Below, piece by piece: positions 5,806-9,519 of a DNA stretch of 9,519 nt. The notes below the pieces were generated by a model. It saw only the letters and a program-made list of their open reading frames with translations, had not been told where the DNA came from and ran no database searches. Each line of letters opens with the position of its first letter. Position 1 is the stretch's first letter. Both the position numbers and the translations under genes were made by a program. The DNA comes from Bacteroidales bacterium. Lineage in GTDB: Bacteria; Bacteroidota; Bacteroidia; Bacteroidales; UBA3824. The stretch lies in the NCBI GenBank assembly GCA_017530465.1, contig JAFXMJ010000206.1, positions 1-9,519 on the forward strand, read 5' to 3'.

Positions 5806-8457
5806 TCACCTTATAACAACTTTTTGCGTCATTGCGCCAGCTTTGACGATGTAGATGCCGGGGATGTTGATTTGGATTTCCTTGACATCCTTGCCGGAGA
5901 ATACGAGCTGCCCTTGCATATTGCAAACACGGACATCGCCGGCGATATTCTCAATTACAATCGTATGATCGTAACTGAAAATGCGACCATTGGAGTCCTG
6001 TTGCTCGCTGACAGGTGTCGGGATTTCGGTATTGTCGCCACCTTTGTCACTGTTATTGTTTTGACGACCATCGTCGTTTTGGGTGTTGTCGCCCGACGGC
6101 GTGTTTTCTTCGTCGGTCTTGGTATTGTCGTCGGTCTTTGTATTATCCTCAGTATTTGTATTGTCGTCCTCTGACGGAACGGGCTCTTCTTCCTTTTTGT
6201 TGACGTTAACCTTAAAAGTTGCCGTCTTGCCTTCGTACTTCACGGTAATGGTTTTGTTACCGGCGGAAGTTGACGAAAAACCCGAACACATTGCGGCGGT
6301 GATTGCTACGGTTTTGGCGGTGTTGTCGGAGTATGACACCTTGATTTTGCCGCCCGAAACGTCCAAGGATTCACCAATTTGGTATTCGGTTTTGGTGGGC
6401 GCGGTGGAGATTTCTATTTTGGTGATTGTAATGGGTATTACCTCTTCCTTGCCATCTTTGAGAAACGAATTGATGTAAGCCAGCGCGCCCACAAGTCCAG
6501 CGTTGTAGTCGATGCCGCCCTCGCCGTTCTGATAATTGTTGATGTCATCGTTGTAGGCGGTGTTGGTCTTGTTGCCGCCGACGAGATAGCCGAGTTGGGC
6601 GTATTTGGCGGGCAACGAGCAAGAGTACATATTGTTTTGGTCGTTCATAAAGACATTGCGGTAATGCGGCTTTTGCGGATAATTGTCGCCGAGACCGGTA
6701 ACGAACGAAAAATTGTGGTTGTTGTCGCCGATGATGTAATCGACAGTGCGGAGGGTGTAGGCGTTGACGGTCTTTGCGCCCATCGCCTTGCTGTACAACG
6801 CCCAAACGAAGGCTTGATTGGCGGTGTAACGGAGCGGCCCCCAAGTGTTGTCGCCAACAGAATTGAGGAAATAGCCGCTGCCCTTGTAACCATTGGCGTA
6901 GTTTTGGAGTTGCGACAATGCGCTCGAATTGCCTGAAACAGTGTAATATACGTAGTCGGCGATGTCGTTGGTATTGTTGTAACAGAGCGACCATCCGTGC
7001 GATGCTTTCATCTGTCCGAAATAAGTAGCCGCCTTGGTCTTGTAACTTTCTGTGCCAGTGGCGCGGTACATTTCGGAGTAGAAAATCACCAAATCGGGCG
7101 CGTACTCCTCTTTGGCAGGATAAAAACCGCCGCCGTATGAACCAGTGTTGCCGAGATTGCCATTGCCAATAAACTCCTCGCAGACCTTTGCCTTGGCGAG
7201 ACATTTGGCGGCGTAGTCGGCGTCATAATCCTTGTAGAGACGGTACATTGCAGCCAGCGACGCGCCACACAATGCCACCATCGACGTGCCACCGCTCGAG
7301 AGCGAATATACAGGACGCGAACCATCGGATTCGCCGCCTGCCGAAACCGACCTCTTGGCTGATTTGTAGGGCGACGTGCTCCACTCCGAATGGTCGGCAT
7401 TGCCATCGCCTACTTGATAGTAAAACTGATTTTTGCTACGGACGCATTTGAGGAAAAAGTCGGTGGCGTACTTGCACTCGTCAAGGACATCGGGAATACC
7501 ATTGGGAACGCCCTTTGCGCCCTCGTAGGTATAATTACCACTACTTGTATATCCGTGATAATCAGCCGAGTAAAGGTCAATATAGCCATCAGTAAACTCC
7601 GAATATCCAAGCAGAAGCATATAGCAGGCGTAAAATTCGGTCTGACCAAATTTTACGAAGTCGGCGCAGTCAAACCATCCGCCGGTAAGGTCGTAATTTC
7701 CATCGGCATCCTTGATGTAAGATTTGCCGCCCGAGTAGCCGCTGAAGTTCTTGCTGTGGTCGTAGAGGAGCCAGTTGGGGCCATTGCCGCTGCGTTGCGC
7801 TCCGTAAAAACGGGTCGTCATCCACAACGCCTTTTTATAATAATCGGCATCGAAAGCTGCATCGGCACTTCCAGCATCAAAACTGCCTGTGCCGCCGTTG
7901 TTGCCACCGCCCGAAGTGTTGCGGTAAGCCTCGGGAATATCGGAGGAGGAGATATAATTGATGTTGTCAACGTAATAGGTAACTTCGTTGGCAAACTTGA
8001 TATTGAAGCTTGCATAGCTGCCCGACACGCCCGTGAGGTCAAAATAGACCTTGACCCATTTGCCGGTTTCGCTTACATTGACGGTGCGCTCCAAAGTGTT
8101 GCTTGCGTCGGACGCGCCCGAACGCAGACCCAGGACTATGTCGCCGATGGCACTCGTGGAATACACCATCAGTGTGAGCCCCTGCGAACCGTTGAAAGTG
8201 AGGGTGTTCCATTTTGCCAAATAGCCACCATACTGAACGCCCGATTCGGGGACGCATTTAAGGCATTTGGACGAAGTGTTGATGCCGGAAGCCGACACAT
8301 TGCTGACGTTGCTGACGGCAAGCGACCACCCGTCGAGCGTTGCGCCGTCCTCAAAATTGTAAACAGCCGTCTCGCCAGCACTTTTGGCGACCGACGGCGC
8401 AGCCCCACACACGCTCAGAGCAAGCGCGAGGGGCAAAAATCTATTCAATTTTCTCAT
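5806..8457 (-). CDS. Secreted GH9 endoglucanase with Ig-like and T9SS sorting domains
   Basis: An 883-residue enzyme expected to hydrolyse beta-1,4-glucans such as cellulose outside the cell. Residues 1 to about 25 are a signal peptide. Residues 30-172 form a beta-rich, jelly-roll-like domain (NFEDG at 34-38, YYVDNINYI near the end) that could bind carbohydrate; I cannot name the family. Residues 200-667 are the GH9 domain. GGWFDCADFVKFG carries the catalytic-base pair as Asp263 and Asp266, NGIPDVLDE is at 319-327, the SFVTGLGDNYPQKPHYR signature is at 584-600, and the catalytic acid is Glu646, just ahead of DYNAG. Residues 678-752 are a bacterial Ig-like domain (Big_3 type). Residues 755-815 are an acidic Asn/Thr linker. 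Residues 828-883 are a T9SS type A sorting domain (MQGQLV, IPGIYIVKAG, KVVIR). The frame is open up to 8703, but Met at 8457 starts a proper signal peptide, and the upstream part is repeat-derived and not protein-like. No SusC/SusD genes are adjacent. All key catalytic residues are present. Confidence 0.95.
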   Translation of the reverse strand: MRKLNRFLPLALALSVCGAAPSVAKSAGETAVYNFEDGATLDGWSLAVSNVSNVSASGINTSSKCLKCVPESGVQYGGYLAKWNTLTFNGSQGLTLMVYSTSAIGDIVLGLRSGASDASNTLERTVNVSETGKWVKVYFDLTGVSGSYASFNIKFANEVTYYVDNINYISSSDIPEAYRNTSGGGNNGGTGSFDAGSADAAFDADYYKKALWMTTRFYGAQRSGNGPNWLLYDHSKNFSGYSGGKSYIKDADGNYDLTGGWFDCADFVKFGQTEFYACYMLLLGYSEFTDGYIDLYSADYHGYTSSGNYTYEGAKGVPNGIPDVLDECKYATDFFLKCVRSKNQFYYQVGDGNADHSEWSTSPYKSAKRSVSAGGESDGSRPVYSLSSGGTSMVALCGASLAAMYRLYKDYDADYAAKCLAKAKVCEEFIGNGNLGNTGSYGGGFYPAKEEYAPDLVIFYSEMYRATGTESYKTKAATYFGQMKASHGWSLCYNNTNDIADYVYYTVSGNSSALSQLQNYANGYKGSGYFLNSVGDNTWGPLRYTANQAFVWALYSKAMGAKTVNAYTLRTVDYIIGDNNHNFSFVTGLGDNYPQKPHYRNVFMNDQNNMYSCSLPAKYAQLGYLVGGNKTNTAYNDDINNYQNGEGGIDYNAGLVGALAYINSFLKDGKEEVIPITITKIEISTAPTKTEYQIGESLDVSGGKIKVSYSDNTAKTVAITAAMCSGFSSTSAGNKTITVKYEGKTATFKVNVNKKEEEPVPSEDDNTNTEDNTKTDDNTKTDEENTPSGDNTQNDDGRQNNNSDKGGDNTEIPTPVSEQQDSNGRIFSYDHTIVIENIAGDVRVCNMQGQLVFSGKDVKEIQINIPGIYIVKAGAMTQKVVIR
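6112..6165 (-). repeat. Three 18-base repeats in the GH9 linker
   Basis: Residues 765-782 read DNTNTE, DNTKTD, DNTKTD. The three 18-base units begin at 6112, 6130 and 6148; the first two differ at only two positions. The linker probably keeps the catalytic part and the sorting domain apart. The unit length is a multiple of three, so copy-number change would not break the frame. Confidence 0.8.
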
Positions 8458-8531
8458 ATTTAATATTTTGGATGTAATCTTTTTATAACGACAAAAATTC
8501 GTTTTTATTGCACAATCACCCAAATATTTAT

Positions 8532-8562
8532 CTCCTTCTCCGTGTACTCCGTGCCTCCGCGA
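8532..8562. repeat. CTCCGTG-type short tandem repeat
   Basis: CTCCGTG occurs at 8538-8544 and 8547-8553 and as CTCCGCG at 8555-8561, a degenerate tandem array with a step of 8 to 9 bases. The other strand reads CGGAGGCACGGAGTACACGG. Sequences of this kind recur between genes in many environmental genomes and often give spurious ORFs with HGVHGE-like translations. That recollection is general knowledge, not a search result. Confidence 0.55.
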
Positions 8563-8603
8563 TAGTATTTCCCTATGCCGTGAGATTTCCCCCAAAAAAT
8601 CTG

Positions 8604-8611
8604 CAAAAATA
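8604..8611 (-). promoter_or_regulatory. Candidate -7 box for the GH9 gene
   Basis: The minus strand reads TATTTTTG, a full match to TAnnTTTG. A weak -33 candidate (TTTAG) lies about 19 bases upstream. It would give a leader of about 140 bases containing the CTCCGTG repeat. Poorer one-mismatch boxes occur nearer the start, so the choice is uncertain. Confidence 0.3.
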
Positions 8612-8672
8612 TTACATCTTCCAACAAATTCTAAATGAGCAATTTGCGCCAACAATGTAAAGCGCGGCGTAC

Positions 8673-8686
8673 AAAAAAAAAAAAAA
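8673..8686 (+). repeat. Run of 14 A upstream of the UpxY-like promoter
   Basis: Fourteen consecutive A lie 26 bases upstream of the -7 box at 8713. This is the position expected for an upstream activating A-tract, and the length is one at which slippage is common. An effect on expression is inference. Confidence 0.6.
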
Positions 8687-8712
8687 CAGACGACTTTTTT
8701 CAAAATTCTTTA

Positions 8713-8720
8713 TACCTTTG
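8713..8720 (+). promoter_or_regulatory. Promoter -7 box of the UpxY-like gene
   Basis: TACCTTTG, inside TTTATACCTTTGCAGC, is a perfect match to the Bacteroidota -7 consensus TAnnTTTG. No clear TTTG is seen at the -33 position; a T-run (8695-8700) lies nearby. Transcription would start about 60 bases ahead of the ATG at 8791, leaving a leader able to form a small 5-bp hairpin. Confidence 0.65.
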
Positions 8721-8790
8721 CAGCGGCAAAAATGGGATGGAGTTTTCCATTGCTGATATTTTTAGCCGGTAATCATATCTGTCCATCAAA

Positions 8791-9486
8791 ATGGCGATAT
8801 TGAACCAATTCCATAGCGGCACGACCGAAAGCGCGACATTGAATCAGAATGTCTGTGCGAATCCCGAGAGAGAGAACGTCAATTTCGGGAAGTCGGTTAG
8901 GATTGCCCTTTTGCCAAACGAGAGGTACTGGTTTCCAATCCGCGCCACACACCATCGCGCACAACAAATTTATGACAAACTCGTCTCACTCAAGGATGAC
9001 AACCTCGAGCCTTACCTCCCGATTCTCCGTCACATAGAATACACCAACGAAGATTTCAACAACCCCACACAATACATAGCAGACAAGCCATTGAACACAG
9101 GATTACTGTTCCTGCGCTCCACATTGAACGACTTCCGCGCCCTGCTGCAATATCGCAAGATGCTCGCAGGGATGACACCTTATTATAATCATTTTTCCAC
9201 CAATTCCTACGGAACCAACGATTTCCTCACCATCCCCGAAAGGCAGATGGAGAGTTTTAAGATTATCGTCGAATCCGGGAACGAGAATATCATCGTTGAC
9301 CAGGCTTTCGTTCCGAAGTTCCTATCCGGGGAAAAAGTGATTGTCATCGGTGGGCCATTCGCGGGAGTAGAAGGCATTGTGATGAAGTACAAGCATCAGA
9401 AACGGGTGTTCGTGGAATTGCAAGGAGTGGGAAGATATGCCACGGCTTATGTGCCGGGGGCGTGGATAAGGAGGATTAATTCATAA
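8791..9486 (+). CDS. UpxY/NusG-like transcription antiterminator
   Basis: A 231-residue NusG paralogue. Residues 46 to about 165 are the NusG N-terminal (NGN) domain: YWFPIRATHHRAQQIYDKL, then LEPYLPILRH, LNTGLLFLRS and the IPERQMESF motif that precedes the linker in UpxY-type proteins. Residues 178-228 are the KOW domain (SGEKVIVIGGPFAGVEGIV, ending VPGAWIRRI). Known UpxY proteins of Bacteroides bind RNA polymerase and prevent early termination of the capsular polysaccharide operon whose first gene they are. The same role here is inference, because the following genes are outside the window. The first 45 residues have no counterpart I recognise; no other ATG lies between residue 1 and the NGN domain, so the start at 8791 is kept. 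No Shine-Dalgarno sequence is present, as is usual in this phylum. It could also be a NusG paralogue serving another long operon. Confidence 0.9.
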   Translation: MAILNQFHSGTTESATLNQNVCANPERENVNFGKSVRIALLPNERYWFPIRATHHRAQQIYDKLVSLKDDNLEPYLPILRHIEYTNEDFNNPTQYIADKPLNTGLLFLRSTLNDFRALLQYRKMLAGMTPYYNHFSTNSYGTNDFLTIPERQMESFKIIVESGNENIIVDQAFVPKFLSGEKVIVIGGPFAGVEGIVMKYKHQKRVFVELQGVGRYATAYVPGAWIRRINS

Positions 9487-9509
9487 TGCATAATTCTTAA
9501 TGCATAATT
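9484..9509 (+). repeat. Direct repeat TAATGCATAATT at the 3' end of the UpxY-like gene
   Basis: The 12-mer TAATGCATAATT occurs at 9484-9495 and 9498-9509, a step of 14 bases. The first copy includes the stop codon TAA. ATGCAT at its centre is palindromic. The array may continue beyond the window. Confidence 0.75.
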
Positions 9510-9519
9510 GCCATCCGGC

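Larger units (their letters stand above)
8458..8790. other. Divergent intergenic region between GH9 and UpxY-like genes
   Basis: This 333-base gap separates two genes that diverge from it. It holds possible minus-strand promoter elements for the GH9 gene, a CTCCGTG repeat cluster at 8532-8562, a run of 14 A at 8673-8686 and a perfect -7 box for the plus-strand gene. A small hairpin, ATGGA (8737-8741) with TCCAT (8746-8750), lies in the UpxY leader. Confidence 0.65.

Noticed and set aside
7390..8463. A 357-codon open frame on the plus strand
   Set aside because: It is antisense to the GH9 gene, whose motifs are unmistakable, and has no recognisable domain.
8458..8703. An 82-residue N-terminal extension of the GH9 protein starting at 8703
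   Set aside because: It is an open frame through the poly-A run and the CTCCGTG repeat, with no protein-like composition. The Met at 8457 is followed by a proper signal peptide.
8737..8750. Small hairpin in the UpxY leader considered as an antitermination signal
   Set aside because: It has only five base pairs and no comparative support, so it is mentioned only in the intergenic entry.
1..9519. A defence, toxin-antitoxin or mobile system
   Set aside because: No nuclease, toxin, transposase, integrase or phage-like gene is seen on either strand.

Overview
The window looks like Bacteroidota DNA, most likely Bacteroidales. The evidence is a C-terminal type IX secretion (T9SS) sorting domain on a cellulase-like enzyme, BspA-like surface proteins built from DUF285 repeats, a UpxY-type NusG-like antiterminator, A/T-rich non-Shine-Dalgarno leaders, and a perfect TAnnTTTG -7 box. 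No tRNA, rRNA, CRISPR array, transposase or integrase is visible.

Layout. Three genes lie on the minus strand and one on the plus strand. (1) Positions 1-4343 (-) hold the first 1447 codons of a very large secreted BspA-like protein whose 3' end lies beyond the left edge. It is made of three successive copies of one composite module; the third copy is cut by the edge. (2) Positions 4453-5463 (-) hold a complete 336-residue paralogue with one lead domain and eight DUF285 repeats and nothing after them. (3) Positions 5806-8457 (-) hold a five-part GH9 endoglucanase: signal peptide, jelly-roll-like domain, GH9 catalytic domain, Ig-like domain, acidic Asn/Thr linker and T9SS domain. (4) Positions 8791-9486 (+) hold a divergent UpxY/NusG-like antiterminator, which in related organisms heads capsule or exopolysaccharide operons; its downstream partners would lie to the right of the window.

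The 342-base gap after the GH9 gene carries three consecutive inverted repeats, two of which look like minus-strand terminators, plus a promoter candidate for the small BspA-like gene. The 333-base divergent gap at 8458-8790 carries a CTCCGTG-type repeat, a run of 14 A and the UpxY promoter.

Taken together this is a surface/secretome segment: one secreted glucan-degrading enzyme, two repeat-rich surface proteins and a likely capsule regulator. Nothing shows that the four genes act in one pathway. I did not find a clear new multi-gene system. The most unusual material is the BspA-like pair, with strict 26-residue repeats whose copy number differs between modules (7, 12, at least 4, and 8 in the paralogue) and a conserved capping repeat spaced 27 residues from its neighbour.
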